The notes: generated by a model not told the origin, from the letters alone. Positions 46,172 to 57,005 are shown, numbered from the stretch's first letter. The stretch is DNA of 64,000 bases from Megascapheus bottae (GCA_024803745.1 JANJXV010000037.1:5469001-5533000); one strand, 5' to 3'. A program made the numbers and translations.

Positions 46172-46705
46172 ATTTTTTGAGCTGTTGATATATTTTAGAT
46201 ATGAGGCCTTTGTCCGTTGTATGGTTGAAGATCTCTCACTCTGTAGGCTTCCTAATTAATTTAGTAGCTATGTCCTTTGCCATACAAAAGCTCTGCAGTT
46301 TAATGCAGTCCCACTTATCCAACCTTTCTCTGATTTGTTGTGATTCTTGGTCCTTATTAAGAGAGTTTCGACCTGTGCCAAGAAGGCCTAGTGTATCTCC
46401 TATTCCTCCTTGTAAAGTTTTCAGTGTGTCAGCTTTTACCTCCAGGTCTTTGATCCATTTGGAGTTAATTCTAGTGCAAGGTGACAAAGAAGGATCCAAC
46501 TTTAGTTTTCTGCAGGTGCTTAACCAGTTCTGCCAGCACCACTGTTGAAGAGGCTATCTTTCTTCCATTCTATTTTTTTTGGCTCCCTTGTCAAAGATTG
46601 GATGGCCATAGGTCTGTGGTCTAATATCTGGGTCCTCAGTTCTATTCCATTGGTCTTCAGGCCTGTTCTTGTGCCAGTACCAAGCTGTTTTGATAATTAT
46701 AGTTC
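46172..46705 (-). mobile_element. Twin-primed L1: inverted 5' segment
   Basis: ORF2 in antisense from the 'IYQQLK'-region ('gagctgttgatatattttagatatgagg') back to 'ggtcctcagttctattccattgg...gtaccaagctgttttgataattatag'. It directly adjoins the sense 3' segment. Confidence 0.92.
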
Positions 46706-47740
46706 CGCCAAAGACTTAAAGAGAGTTTTCTCTGAAGAACAAAAATGGCCTATAGACACATGAAGAAATGCTCAACATCTCTGGTTATAAAAGAAATGCA
46801 AATCAAAACAACTCTAAGATTCCACCTCACTCCAGTTAGAATGGCCAGGATCAAGATAACTAATAACAACAGATGCTGGAGGGTATATGGTCAGGAGGGA
46901 TCACTACTACACTGTTGGTGGGAGTGCAAACTCGTTCAACTACTATGGAAAGCAGTATGGCAGTTCCTCAAAAGACTAATCATAGAGTTCCCCTATCACC
47001 AGCAATTCCACTACTAGGCATTTACCCAATCATCCAGAAATAAGGACATACTAAATCCACTAGCACAATGATGTTCATTGCAGCACTATTTACCATAGCA
47101 AAGATATGGAACCATCCTAGATGTCCCTCAGTTGATGAGTGGATCAACAAGATGTGGTATTTGTACACAATGGAATTCTATACTGCTGTCAGAAAGAATG
47201 ACATTGCCCCATTTGTTAGGAAATGGAAAGACTTAGAAAAAATCCTATTAAGTGAACTAAGCCAGACTCAAAGGAACATAGGCTCAATGGTTTCCCTCAT
47301 TTGTCATAACCAGTAGAAACCTTGGGCTCTCCTAGCAGAGATTTGCAATAGAGCAAAACCTTGATGCAAAAGGCCATATAGTATGATGTTAAATGAAAGG
47401 ACCTCTAGGATATAGAAACAAAGCCATATAATGAATGATTGTTGTCCTTAATGTACTAAGTTATCTCTCATCCCTTTTGCTGTCCTTTGGTTATCTCATA
47501 TTGTTACAGTATCTCACTTTGTTATCTGATATATTGGATATATTTGTATTTGGTTATTTGAAATTGGTTAGGGAAGGGGGGAAAACAATATGAGGGGTGG
47601 GGGTAGGGGTATGGAAAGGGGGACCAAGACATGTGAAAGGGTATGAATGTATGTGAATTAATGCACCTTCTATCTGGCAAAAATCATGTAACCCTTTTAT
47701 TAATTACAATAAAAATATATGAAAAAAACTTAAAAAAAAG
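46706..47740 (+). mobile_element. Twin-primed L1: sense 3' segment
   Basis: Starts at 'aaagacttaaagagagttttctctgaag' ([14 protein letters not shown]), continues through ORF2 C-terminal codons (frames 46745-47316: [17 protein letters not shown], then [17 protein letters not shown]), the 3' UTR with a G-rich tract (47573-47630), and an A-rich tail. Candidate TSD gctctaa at 46166-46172 and 47745-47751 with 'aaatg' upstream of both; short, so tentative. ORF2 carries frameshifts. Confidence 0.93.
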
Positions 47741-47751
47741 AAATGCTCTAA

Positions 47752-48255
47752 GACCTGTTAAGTGCAGTTTGTGGAACTAAGTAAATGTTCAGAAATTTAT
47801 TATTGTAGTGAACAAGCAACATACTAAGCTTTAAAGGGGTTTAAAATGTTATGGCATTGTATCTGGCTTGTGGGAATTTACACACCAGTGAAGTAATCTG
47901 ACACATACTCTGAGTAAAAAAGACTTTCTAAGAGTTACTTAGCAGTACAAATTCCAAGAGCTACACGATTCAAAAGCGGTAAGGAATACTTCAACTTGGG
48001 ATGTTAGCAAAGACCTCATCAGGAACATTATATTGTTTTTACCCCTAAGTCCTGGAACATAAAGCCCGTCCATGCTAGATAAGCAAGCATTCTCTCCCTG
48101 AGTTACACTGTCTGCACATGAATATGATATTTTGAGAAAGATTATTTTGTGTATTGAGGCAGGGGGAAAGAGAAGACACAGGGAACAGAGAGAGGGAAAA
48201 AGAAGGTCTTTCCAGGCAGAGAGAACAGCTGAAGATGCACGAGCACACAGGAGGG

Positions 48256-48256
<1 letters not shown>
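47752..48256. other. Unassigned non-coding DNA
   Basis: Only frames generated by the neighbouring microsatellite are open here. Confidence 0.35.

Positions 48257-48303
<47 letters not shown>
48257..48303. repeat. (TG)n microsatellite
   Basis: About 23 TG units; five overlapping open frames with His-Thr or Cys-Val repeats are artefacts of it. Confidence 0.97.
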
Positions 48304-48305
<2 letters not shown>

Positions 48306-48442
48306 TGTGTATCCAGAAATGTGCAAGCTGTATATGTAGTTTCAGAATCAAGAAGAAATTTGAGCAGCTGCATTTTAAATAGGCTGAACTATTAGAACTT
48401 GTATAAATACAAAGAAAGATTACACAAAGGGCCCAAATCAAC

Positions 48443-48660
48443 TCTTTTTGTTTGTTTGTGCTGGTCCCTGGGCACTTTTCCTGACCTCCTTTAGCTCAAA
48501 GCTAGCCCGGTACCACTTGAGCCACAGTTTCACTTCTGTTTTTTGTTTTTGTTTTTCTTAAGGTCTTTCCTTTCCTGCTTGGGCTGGCTTTGAACTACAA
48601 TCCTTAGATTTCAGCCTCCAGAATAGCTAGGATTACAGGAGTGAGCCACAAGCACCAGGC
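48443..48660 (-). mobile_element. B1-Geo SINE, antisense
   Basis: 'gtgctggtccctgggcacttttcctgacc', 'ggtaccacttgagccacagtttc' and 'gggctggctttgaactacaatccttagatttcagcctcc...ggattacaggagtgagccac' in order. Confidence 0.87.
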
Positions 48661-49431
48661 TCAAAATGAATTTTTAAATAGATGTTCACAAGATGATATG
48701 ATGCATCAACCTAATCAAAAATTTCTATATCTTCAGTACAGTTATAATACTGTAACCAGTACCTTTAAAAATACAGAAAGAAAAGGTATTAAGAGAGCAT
48801 AAAGTTATCATTTGCAAACAGAAAAACCAAACCTCTCACTATAACCATCTCTATAACATTTATACAAAATTTCTTTGCATAGAACATTTTGATGTCACTG
48901 AAATAATGGACAAATATTTTATGGAAATCTATTAATATTTTAGAAGAATAAATGTATTCATTTCATCACTGAGAGAAAATTAATGGCAGAGAACAGAGTC
49001 TGAGGAATAATTTGGAAGACAAAATGGATCAATTAATTCTCTTCCCAATTGTTTCATCTTCCCAAGGTGCTGTTCATCTTACAGCTGGTTGCATGGTTAG
49101 TTGGTGATCATCTGGAAAGCTCGTGGCTCTTCAGTATTAATGGCACAGGTGATGCTCATATGACCCCTACTGCCTTTCAGGCTGATGAGGCGATGTTTGG
49201 TCACACTCAGGGACAAGACAAAGGCTCTGCTGAAATGGCAAAGGAATGCCGGACTCCATATGACACCTTCACTTTTTTCTACTTATTGCCTTGATTTAAC
49301 TACAGAAAGCCTCCGTTCATTCAAATCTACAATGGATCTAACCTGAGTACAGATTACTCAGAATGGTCAGGAATTGGACATAAGGGTCATGCATCTGAAA
49401 TACGCAAATGGGAGATGCAATTGTTTACTAC
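48661..49431. other. Unassigned non-coding DNA
   Basis: An 81-residue frame (49049-49294, +) begins with a hydrophobic stretch, but I recognise no family and see no exon context. Confidence 0.4.
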
Positions 49432-49830
49432 TTTTATTATCTTAGTTTTACAGAGGGATTGCCAGTCAACAAAGCAGTTTATCAATGCAGTGTTGGTCAT
49501 GTTATCCCTTTCAACAGTCTCACCTACCCCTTCCAACCCAACGCTCCCCTCACTTCCTTAAAATTTAAGGATATGTATTAGGGTTATTTTTTTGCCATTT
49601 AACAAGTAGTTTATGTGTAGAAGACATCTTGATATATGTCACCTCCTTGCATTCCATCTATCCCTTCCCTTATTTTCTTTAATTTTATGATATATACAAA
49701 AATTCTTGACTGCATTCTTCTTCCTTTCCCTCTTCATTCTTCTACCCCTCAGGCCCTTCTCTCCCATTTCCCTTTTGCAAGTTCCCATTTCCTAGTACTT
49801 ATTTTATTGAGATATGGCTTAGTCTTTCTA
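49432..49830 (-). mobile_element. Old L1-type 3' UTR, antisense
   Basis: 'ttttacagagggattgccagtcaacaaagcag...ttatccctttcaacagtctcacctaccccttcc' and a long pyrimidine-rich part resemble an old L1 3' UTR in antisense. Partly matches 45385-45490. Confidence 0.5.
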
Positions 49831-49851
49831 AAGAATTATGCTATTAGTTAG

Positions 49852-50080
49852 GAGTTGGTGGTTCCCACCTATAATCCTAAATACTCAGGAGGCTGAGATC
49901 TGAGGATCGCAGTTCAAAGCCAGCCTTGGCACGAAAGTCCATGAGACTCATCTCCAATTAACCACAAGAAAACCAGAATCAGCGCTGTGACTCAACATGA
50001 CAGAGTACTAGACTTGAGCTGAAGAGCTAAGGAACAGTACCCAGACCTACAGTTCAAGCCCCATGCCTGACAAAAAAAAA
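49852..50080 (+). mobile_element. B1-Geo SINE, sense
   Basis: 'ggtggttcccacctataatcctaaatactcaggaggctgagatctgaggatcgcagttcaaagccagcc', 'ctcatctccaattaaccacaag', 'gagctgaagagctaagg' and an A9 tail. Confidence 0.93.
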
Positions 50081-51235
50081 TTGTATTTGAGTTCTCCATA
50101 GAGTCAATTACACTTCAATTAACTCATTTGTAACTGTTTATATACCACACCATGGATTTAATTACAGATTCATAGGTACATTCTCGCTAACACAAACGAA
50201 TGAAACCATACAATATTTGTTTCTATGGAATTTTAATACTATTGCCACTGAAGTGGACAGGGGCTTGCCATTGTAAGCAAAAATTTCCTTCTAGATGGGG
50301 AAGTGGTAGCTGATGGTGATGCTTTGTGAAGCATGAGGGAAATGAAGAAAATAGTATCAATTGAGCCAAATAGCATTTATTATAAGGATGTCAGTGGTAC
50401 ACGTACCCAGTGTGTGATACCATGGTGCACCAAGCTTGAGACTTGACAGGGAACACAGCAGTGGAAAACAGCAGTAACATCACTGCGTCTGCTCCACTGA
50501 GTGGCTGGAATCCATGTGTTATCAACTCTCTTTGTCTCCTTCTTTGAGAGATTCATAGTTTAAGCTTGGCAGTGTGGCTAACAGGACTCTCCTGTGTCTA
50601 TACTCTCCCTCTGGTAATCTTGCTTATAAATGGCAAATTGTAGCCTGATCAAAAACAGAAAGTGGGTACCACAAGCCCCCTAAATCAAAACAACATAAGT
50701 CCTTTATGTCAATCATCCACATTGTGTGAACAAACACTGAACTAGCCATTATAATGCCATGGATTTGGTTATGCAGAAGCTTAGAAACTAGTACTGTAAT
50801 ATTTCATTAGTGCCTATTATTCACTAGGGCTCTGCTAAATCCATAAAGCAGATTTCATAATAAGCATAAGCATATGAGATACTGTATTGAATACCCACTA
50901 ATGGCTAAATTGTGAATTTCTTAAATTAGGGTTCTGTTTTCTCTTTTATATTTTTATGGATAATTGTAGCTCTCCCTTTATTTCTAGCTTAATACTTACA
51001 GTAAGTATTTATTATGGTCACTGAATTAATCAGGAGTCTTGAGATTCATAGAAATACAACTATAACCAAATTATAGGATAAAAGCAGTGAGTTTACTGCA
51101 AGGGAAAAACAATGAAGTGGTCCTTGGACTGAAATGAGATGCGGCAGAAACAAGAGCCTTGGAGAATTGTGCCTGGATCCAACACTGTCAGATCACCATT
51201 CTCTTGCCATCAGCTTGCCTGATAATCGAGGGTCT
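50081..51235. other. Unassigned non-coding DNA
   Basis: No repeat or exon was recognised. Confidence 0.4.
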
Positions 51236-51420
51236 TTAAGATTGAACCCAGAGTCTTGTGCACATGTGGCTAATAGTCTACGTTATGAACCATGGCTCCA
51301 ACCCATCTTGGCTTGTTTGGTGCTGAGATAGACCATCAATAACTTTTTGACTTGGCTAGTTTTGAGCTTACTATCCTCTGGCCTCTCTCTCCCAAGGGTT
51401 TGGGATTATAGATGTATCCT
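51236..51420 (-). mobile_element. Old ID/B1 composite SINE (B4-like), antisense
   Basis: 'gattgaacccagagtcttgtgcacatg' (ID arm), then 'ttggctagttttgagcttactatcctctggcctc...gggtttgggattatagatg' (B1 arm) in antisense. Diverged, like 3375-3640. Confidence 0.55.
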
Positions 51421-52130
51421 GCTTTTACTTGGTCCTTGCCCACTGCAGCCAAACCTTTGCCTTAGAATGGCCAGAGATTTTCATTAGCATCTTCAATCTT
51501 CTGGTCTCCTGTACTCTTATTTCCAAATCAAGGATGGTTTAAAGAAAATCTCACTTCCATCATCATTCTAAATCATATGACTTTTCTCTTCCCATCACTA
51601 AAAGAATCAGAATCACAGAGAATGACACATCCTTGAAGATGGAAGAAGGGGATGTTCTAATCTGGACAACAGGAAAAGGTGAGGAAGAAAGATAAAGCAT
51701 TCACAGTCCCAAAGGCATATATATCTCCACGTCACTTTCCAACTCATTATGTGAGAAAACTGTCACTGCAGGCCTCCTCTAATTTTCTTCAAAAACTTCA
51801 CTGAGAATAACATGGTTTAACATGGTTTACTTATTAAGTCAACAAATGACAATGAATCAACTATGTCAACAATGAAAATAATGTGGTGAACAAAAAACAG
51901 GTAAAATTCTTGTCTTTGCTAACTTTATCTTCTAGTGGAAGATACAAGACTCAAAAGAAACTGCAGTAATCAAATGTGATAGATCCTGTGATAGAAAAAC
52001 TGGAAAATTATGGAGATGAGCAGAAAGAACACCTAATTTGAGCCTGCTGGGAGACATAATTACATGGTTTATAATTTGGTACTGTCTTGATATAATACAG
52101 TAAACTAGATTATTGGCCAGGATACATGTA
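51421..52130. other. Unassigned non-coding DNA
   Basis: No repeat or exon was recognised. Confidence 0.35.
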
Positions 52131-52194
52131 TGTGTGTGTGTGTGTGTGCATGTGTGTGTGATCTCACACACACATGCACACACACACACACACA
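52131..52194. repeat. Perfect TG/CA hairpin (31-bp arms)
   Basis: A (TG)n run containing one CA-TG switch is followed, after a 2-base centre (52162-52163), by its exact reverse complement. Both arms are 31 bases and match at every position, including the internal GCATG interruption. The CA repeat continues to about 52200. Confidence 0.95.
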
Positions 52195-52404
52195 CACACA
52201 TACAATTGCTATTACTATTGTAAAGATGATATACAGAGTGGTTACAGTTATATGAGAGAGACAATGACTATGTTTCTTTATGAGCAGTGTTGTTTCTTGC
52301 CTCAATCTCTGTCAATTATTCCCACTCACAAGCTGTATAGTTCACTGTCCATATAGTGTCTAGTGAGTACCACTGCTGTCTTTGTTTACCCATTGTCCCA
52401 TCCT

Positions 52405-53462
52405 ATTTTTTTCTTTTTTTTCATATATTTTATTGTAATTAATAGAAGGGTTACATTATATTTGCCAGATAGGAGGTGCATTAATTCACATACATTGATA
52501 CCCTTTCACATGTCTTGGTCCCCATTTCCATACCCCCACCCCCACCCCTCATCTTGTTTTCCCCCCTTCCCTATCCAATTTCAAATAACCAAATACAAAT
52601 ATATCCAATATATCAGATAACAAAGTGAGATACTGTGACAATATGAGATAACCAAGGGAAAGCAAAAGAGATGAGAGATAACATAGCACATTAAGGACAA
52701 CAATCATTCATTATATGGCTTTGTTTCTATATCCTAGAGGTCCTTTCATTTAGCATCATACTATATGGCCTTATGTATCAAGGTTTTGCTCTATTGCAAA
52801 TCTCTGCTAGGAGAGCCCAAGGTTTCTACTGGTTATGACAAATGAGGGAAACCATTGAGCCTATGTTCCTTTGAGTCTGGCTTAGTTCACGTAATAGGAT
52901 TTTTTCTAAGTCTTTCCATTTCCTTACAAATGAGGCATTTGTCATTCTTTCTGATAGCAGCATAGAATTCCATTGTGTACAAATACCACATCTTGTGGAT
53001 CCACTCATCAACTGAGGGACATCTAGGTTGGTTCCATATCTTTGCTACGGTAAATAGTGCTGCAATGAACATCATTGTGCTAGTGGATTTAGTATGTCCT
53101 TGTTTCTGGATGATTGGGTAAATGCCTAGTAGTGGAATTGCTGGGTCATAGGGGAGTTCTATGTTTAGTCTTTTGAGGAACTGCCATACTGCTTTCCATA
53201 GTGGTTGAATGAGTTTGCACTCCCAGCAACAGTGTAGTATTGATCCCTCCTGGCCACATCCCCTCCAGCATCTGTTGTTATTAGTTATCTTGATCCTGGC
53301 CATTCTAACCGGAGTGGGGTGAAATCTTAGAGTTGTTTTGATTTGCATTTCTTCTATGACCAGAGATGTTGAGCATTTCTTCATGTGTCTATAGCCATTT
53401 TTGTTCTTCAGAGAAGACTCTCTTTAAGTCTTTGGCCCATCTTTTAATGGGATGGTTGTTAC
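52405..53462 (-). mobile_element. Twin-primed L1: 3' segment, antisense
   Basis: Complement of the young L1 from the poly(A) tail ('ttttttttcatatattttattg') through the 3' UTR (C-rich tract 52520-52565) into ORF2; the 165-residue minus frame at 52887-53384 spans the conserved C-terminal region ([10 protein letters not shown]..., [17 protein letters not shown]). It ends at 'cttttaatgggatggttgtt'. TSD tgtcccatcct at 52394-52404 and 54063-54073 brackets the whole element. Confidence 0.95.
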
Positions 53463-54062
53463 TGCTCAGGAGGAATTTCAATACCAAACTTCAGACTCTA
53501 CTACAGAGTTATAATTATCAAAACAGCTTGGTACTGGCACAGGAACATGCCTGATGACCAATGGAATAGAACTGAGGACCCAGATATTAAACCACAGACC
53601 TATAGCCACCTAATCTTTGACAAGGGAGCCAAAAAATAGATGGAAGAAAGGTAGCCTCTTCAACAGGTAGTGCTGGCAGGGCTGGTTAAGCACCTGCAGA
53701 AAACTAAAGTTGGATCCTTCTTTGTCACCCTGCACTAGAATTAACTCCATATGGATCAAAGACCTGGAGGTAAAAGCTGACACACTGAAAACTTTACAAG
53801 AAGCAATAGGAGATACACTAGGCCTTCTTGGGACAGGTTGAAACTCTCTTAATAAGGACCAAGAATCACAACAAAGAAGAGAAAGGTTGGATAAGTGGGA
53901 CTGCATTAAACTGCAGAGCTTTTGTATGGCAAAGGACATAGCTAGTAAATTAATTAGGAAGCCCACAGAATGGGAGAAGATCTTCTCCAACCATACAATG
54001 GACAAAGGCCTCATATCTAAAATATATCAACAACTCAAAAACTTGAATCACTCCAAAACTAA
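53463..54062 (+). mobile_element. Twin-primed L1: inverted 5' segment, sense
   Basis: ORF2 in sense from 'ctcaggaggaatttcaatacc' through 'ggcaaaggacatagctagtaaattaattagg' and 'catatctaaaatatatcaacaactc' to 'cactccaaaactaa'. The last base lies only about 10 bases of ORF2 short of where the antisense segment begins. Confidence 0.95.
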
Positions 54063-54338
54063 TGTCCCATCCTTTTTATGGCCCCTTTACCCTCCCAAAG
54101 ACAGACTTACAAACAACACAAAAGTTACAGAAAACAAACAAACAAAAAACAGCAATAAAGAAAAATAAAAACCTATGAAAAAAAAGAAAAAGAAAACCCT
54201 CTTGTTCCCATTTCTTGGAGCTCATTTATATAAATATTATTTTATATGATCATATGTGCATAGCTATGGAGCCTTTGTGATCCTCTCCTGAGAATATCCT
54301 TCTTTAGTTTCACTGTGTGAATGTTTAAAGTTCTGTAA

Positions 54339-54538
54339 TTTTTTTTTTTGCCAGTCCTGGGCTTGAGCTCAGGGCCTGAGCACTGTCCTTGGACTTTCTC
54401 AAGGCTAGAGCTCTACCACTTGAGCCTCAGCACCACTTCCGTCTTTTTTTTTTTCTATATGTGGTACTGAGGAATCAAACCCGGGTCTTCATGCATGCTA
54501 GGCAAGCACTTTAACCACTAGGCCAAACTCCCGGCCCC
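54339..54538 (-). mobile_element. IDL-Geo SINE, antisense, well preserved
   Basis: T-tail, 'gccagtcctgggcttgagctcagggcctgagcactgtccttgg', 'ctaccacttgagcctcagcaccacttcc', then the full ID-like arm ('aatcaaacccgggtcttcatgcatgctaggcaagcac'). TSD tctgtaa plus A/T bases at 54332-54338 and 54539-54545. Confidence 0.95.
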
Positions 54539-54740
54539 TCTGTAAAATTTTTTATGTTCCAATATGTTTTTTTTCTTGTACCATTCAGTGTGTTTACTTG
54601 TAGATTTATAGGCACATTCTAGTTATCAGAAACGAGGAAGACCATGAAACCTATGTTTCTCTGGATTTGGCTTACCTCACTTACTATAATTTTTACAAGC
54701 CTTTCCATTTCCTTGTGAATTGCTATGCATTGTAAACAGA

Positions 54741-55449
54741 TTCCTAGATCTTGGTGAAAATAATTAGGGAACTTACACAGACACATTTCCCTCCTTTTCC
54801 ATTTCCCCCCTTCTATCCATGATGCAGGAATGTGTGTATTGCCACAAATGTGTCTGGCAAAGAATATGTGTCCCCATGTGTTTGTCCTATGCAAATTTTG
54901 ATGATGAGAGATAGGTATATATAAATTTTCAAGGATCACATGAACATTTCAATTAAGGTTTCAATAGGCATCAAATATACAACTTTGAGATGAAGTACTT
55001 GATTTTTGCTTTTTAACCTACAAAAATGTCTCCTGAGATGATAACCACCATGACTTACTCTGGCAGGAGAATGAACATAGTCTCTGTGTTCATGGATGAA
55101 GGAAGCTTGCTGATGACAGTAGTGGAAGAGTCTGTGGCCAGGGACAGACATGTGTGGGAATGGATGGACGGATTTCAGTGATTAAAATGACGATTTTAGC
55201 ACAGGCATTCAGGGTGCCAAGACATTGACAGCATGACAGATAGTGAAAGAGGAAGCCAAGCTAGTTAGAAGTGGCCTTCTATTCATGGTTGACAGACAAA
55301 AATAATTTGTGGTTAACAGAGCAGACAAACTCACACCATCCACACATGCTCACTCTGCAAGAGCTAAAAAGGAAGATAACCTTGATCAGCTTCGTGCCTG
55401 ACTTTCAACTGCAATCACTGGCCAGTTACTCTGTTAGCATCTACTGAAA

Positions 55450-55451
<2 letters not shown>
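54741..55451. other. Unassigned non-coding DNA
   Basis: A short + strand frame from about 55026 to 55179 and a 71-residue minus frame (54936-55151) overlap; neither is recognised. No repeat was identified. Confidence 0.35.
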
Positions 55452-55492
<41 letters not shown>

Positions 55493-55510
55493 TGCGTGTG
55501 TGCGTGCGTG
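55452..55510. repeat. (GT)n with GCGCGTGC end at a SINE tail
   Basis: About 18 GT units pass into 'gcgcgtgcgtgtgtgcgtgcg', a CpG-containing alternating tract, right beside the tail end of the next antisense SINE. Confidence 0.96.
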
Positions 55511-55511
55511 T

Positions 55512-55735
55512 TCTGGTATTGGGATTTGAACTCAGGATCTGGGCACTGTCCTTTAGTTTCTTCGCTCAAGGCTGGTAGGTACTCTATCACCTGAGCTACA
55601 CCTCCACTTCTGACTTCTTGGTGGTTAATTGGAGATAAGAGTCTCCCAGAGTGAGTTCAAAGTATGATTCTCAAATTTTAGTCTACTGAGTAGCTAAGAT
55701 TACAAGCAACTAGACACTGGTGTCCAGCTTCTTTA
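55512..55735 (-). mobile_element. B1-Geo SINE, antisense
   Basis: 'tattgggatttgaactcaggatctgggcactgtcc', 'tatcacctgagctacacctccacttc', 'ggttaattggagataagagtctc' and 'gagtagctaagattacaagcaac' in order. Confidence 0.88.
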
Positions 55736-55748
55736 GAAATTCTTTTAA

Positions 55749-55935
55749 GGCCTGGGAGTGTAGCCTAGTGGTAGGGTGCTCTCCTAGCATGCATGGGTTT
55801 GATTTCTTGATATCACATACATAGAACAAAGGCCAGAAGTGGTGCTATGCCTCAAAGGGGTAGAGTTGTAGCCTTGAAAAAGCCCAAGGACAGTGCCCAG
55901 GCTCTAAGTTCAAGCCCTAAGACTGGCAAAAGATC
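55749..55935 (+). mobile_element. IDL-Geo SINE, sense
   Basis: 'gtgtagcctagtggtagggtgctctcctagcatgcatgggtttgatttcttg' joins 'gccagaagtggtgctatgcctcaaagg...agttcaagccctaagactggc'. About 10 bases are missing in the left arm. Confidence 0.92.
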
Positions 55936-55971
55936 CAACTTTTTAAAAACACCTACCTAATTTGAAATATA

Positions 55972-56073
55972 CATACTTATTTATTTATTTTATTGTAATA
56001 TATAGAGGAGTTACAGTTATATTCGTCAGATAGTAGGTGCATTATTTCTCACACATTGATACCCCTTCTTATG
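55972..56073 (-). mobile_element. L1 3' tip (102 bp), antisense
   Basis: T-rich tail then 'attgtaatatatagaggagttacagttatattcgtcagatagtaggtgcattatttctcacac'. Perfect 11-bp TSD, tttgaaatata, at 55961-55971 and 56074-56084. Confidence 0.92.
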
Positions 56074-56079
56074 TTTGAA

Positions 56080-56340
56080 ATATATTTATATATATAAATT
56101 TACAAATAAGTTTATACATAAATATAAATATATAATATAATAAACTATATAATGAAATATAATATGAATTTCTAGATAAATTTACTTATTTATTTTCTTT
56201 TTTATCATATTTTATTGTTGGGTAATATATAGAGTGGTTACAGTTATACTCATCAGGTAGTGGGTATATTACTTTTTGAACATTGATAAAATAAATGTAT
56301 ATATATTATCTGTAATATATATATATACATATAAACTAAA
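56080..56340. repeat. AT-rich tract containing another L1 tip
   Basis: ATATAA/TATATT low-complexity DNA flanks a second L1 3' tip in antisense at about 56200-56290 ('ttttattgttgggtaatatatagagtggttacagttatactcatcagg'), which has no clear TSD. Confidence 0.85.
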
Positions 56341-56589
56341 TGTATGTGTGTGTTGTCTAGGCTTATGCCAAGGCATTTATTTTTAGCATTTGTATTCTCC
56401 AGAAGACTCTATCTTCAGGTTGTACAAGAATGACCTCTTTGGGGCAATCTATTTGTAGCTTAAATGTTTTACCAGAAAACTTTTCAGTTTCTTGGGAAGT
56501 CTTTCTTGAGCTTCTATATGAAGAAATTAGATAGTATCTTTCTGACTGACATTGAGTTATTATCTTGAGGATGTGTTTATAGCATTATT

Positions 56590-56830
56590 ATTATTATTGC
56601 TAGTGCTGTGGACTAAACTCAAGGCCTGTGCTTCTACTTGGCTGTTTTACTTGGCTGTTTTACTTGAGCCATGTCTTCATTTTCACATTTTGGTTTTTTT
56701 GTTGTTGTTGTTGGTGGTGTTTTAATTGGAGATAAGAATGTCATGGATTTGTCTACCCGGGCTGTCTTTGAATTGTGACTCCCAGATCTCAGTCTCCTGA
56801 GTAGGTAAGATTATATAGAGCCTTTGGCAC
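56590..56830 (-). mobile_element. B1-Geo SINE, antisense, diverged
   Basis: It includes a local duplication ('cttggctgttttacttggctgttttacttgagcc'), a (GTT)n patch within the linker, 'ttaattggagataagaatgtcatgg' and 'ctcccagatctcagtctcctgag'. Confidence 0.78.
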
Positions 56831-56894
56831 CTTGCTTACAATAGGTTTTCTGACAGAGCAAAGTCTTTGTGTGCTTCATTCAACACTAGATTAT

Positions 56895-57005
56895 CATATC
56901 CTAGAAGAGTCCTTGATACTGTCTCATTATGTCTCTAGAGGGTAGGGATCATATTTTAGGCAACTTTCTAAGCCAAATGTTCAGTATAATAAACGGACAA
57001 AAAAG
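56895..57005 (+). mobile_element. L2-like 3' end relic
   Basis: 'ctctagagggtagggatcatattttaggcaac...gccaaatgttcagtataataaac' resembles the L2 3' end. Confidence 0.5.

Larger units (their letters stand above)
52205..54740 (-). mobile_element. Old L1 3' region, antisense, host of younger insertions
   Basis: Old 3' UTR at 52205-52404 ('attactattgtaaagatgatatacagagtggttacag', 'tatagtgtctagtgagtaccactgctg') resumes at 54063 ('ggcccctttaccctcccaaagacagac') and runs on to 'gtgtttacttgtagatttataggcac' and the ORF2 C-terminus ('ctggatttggcttacctcacttac...cctttccatttccttgtg'). It is split by a twin-primed L1 (52405-54062) and an IDL-Geo (54339-54538). Confidence 0.85.

Noticed and set aside
48075..48441. 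Several overlapping open frames rich in His-Thr or Cys-Val, also at 5346-5660, 11782-11985, 38286-38513, 38846-39112 and 52105-52305
   Set aside because: They are translations of (TG)n/(CA)n microsatellites, which lack stops in several frames. Not genes.
52887..53384. A 165-residue frame with conserved protein sequence
   Set aside because: It is the C-terminal part of L1 ORF2 in a 5'-inverted, truncated copy; it is not an independent gene and the copy cannot be active.
54936..55179. Short frames on both strands near 55.0-55.2 kb
   Set aside because: About 50-70 residues, no recognisable family, no supporting signals.
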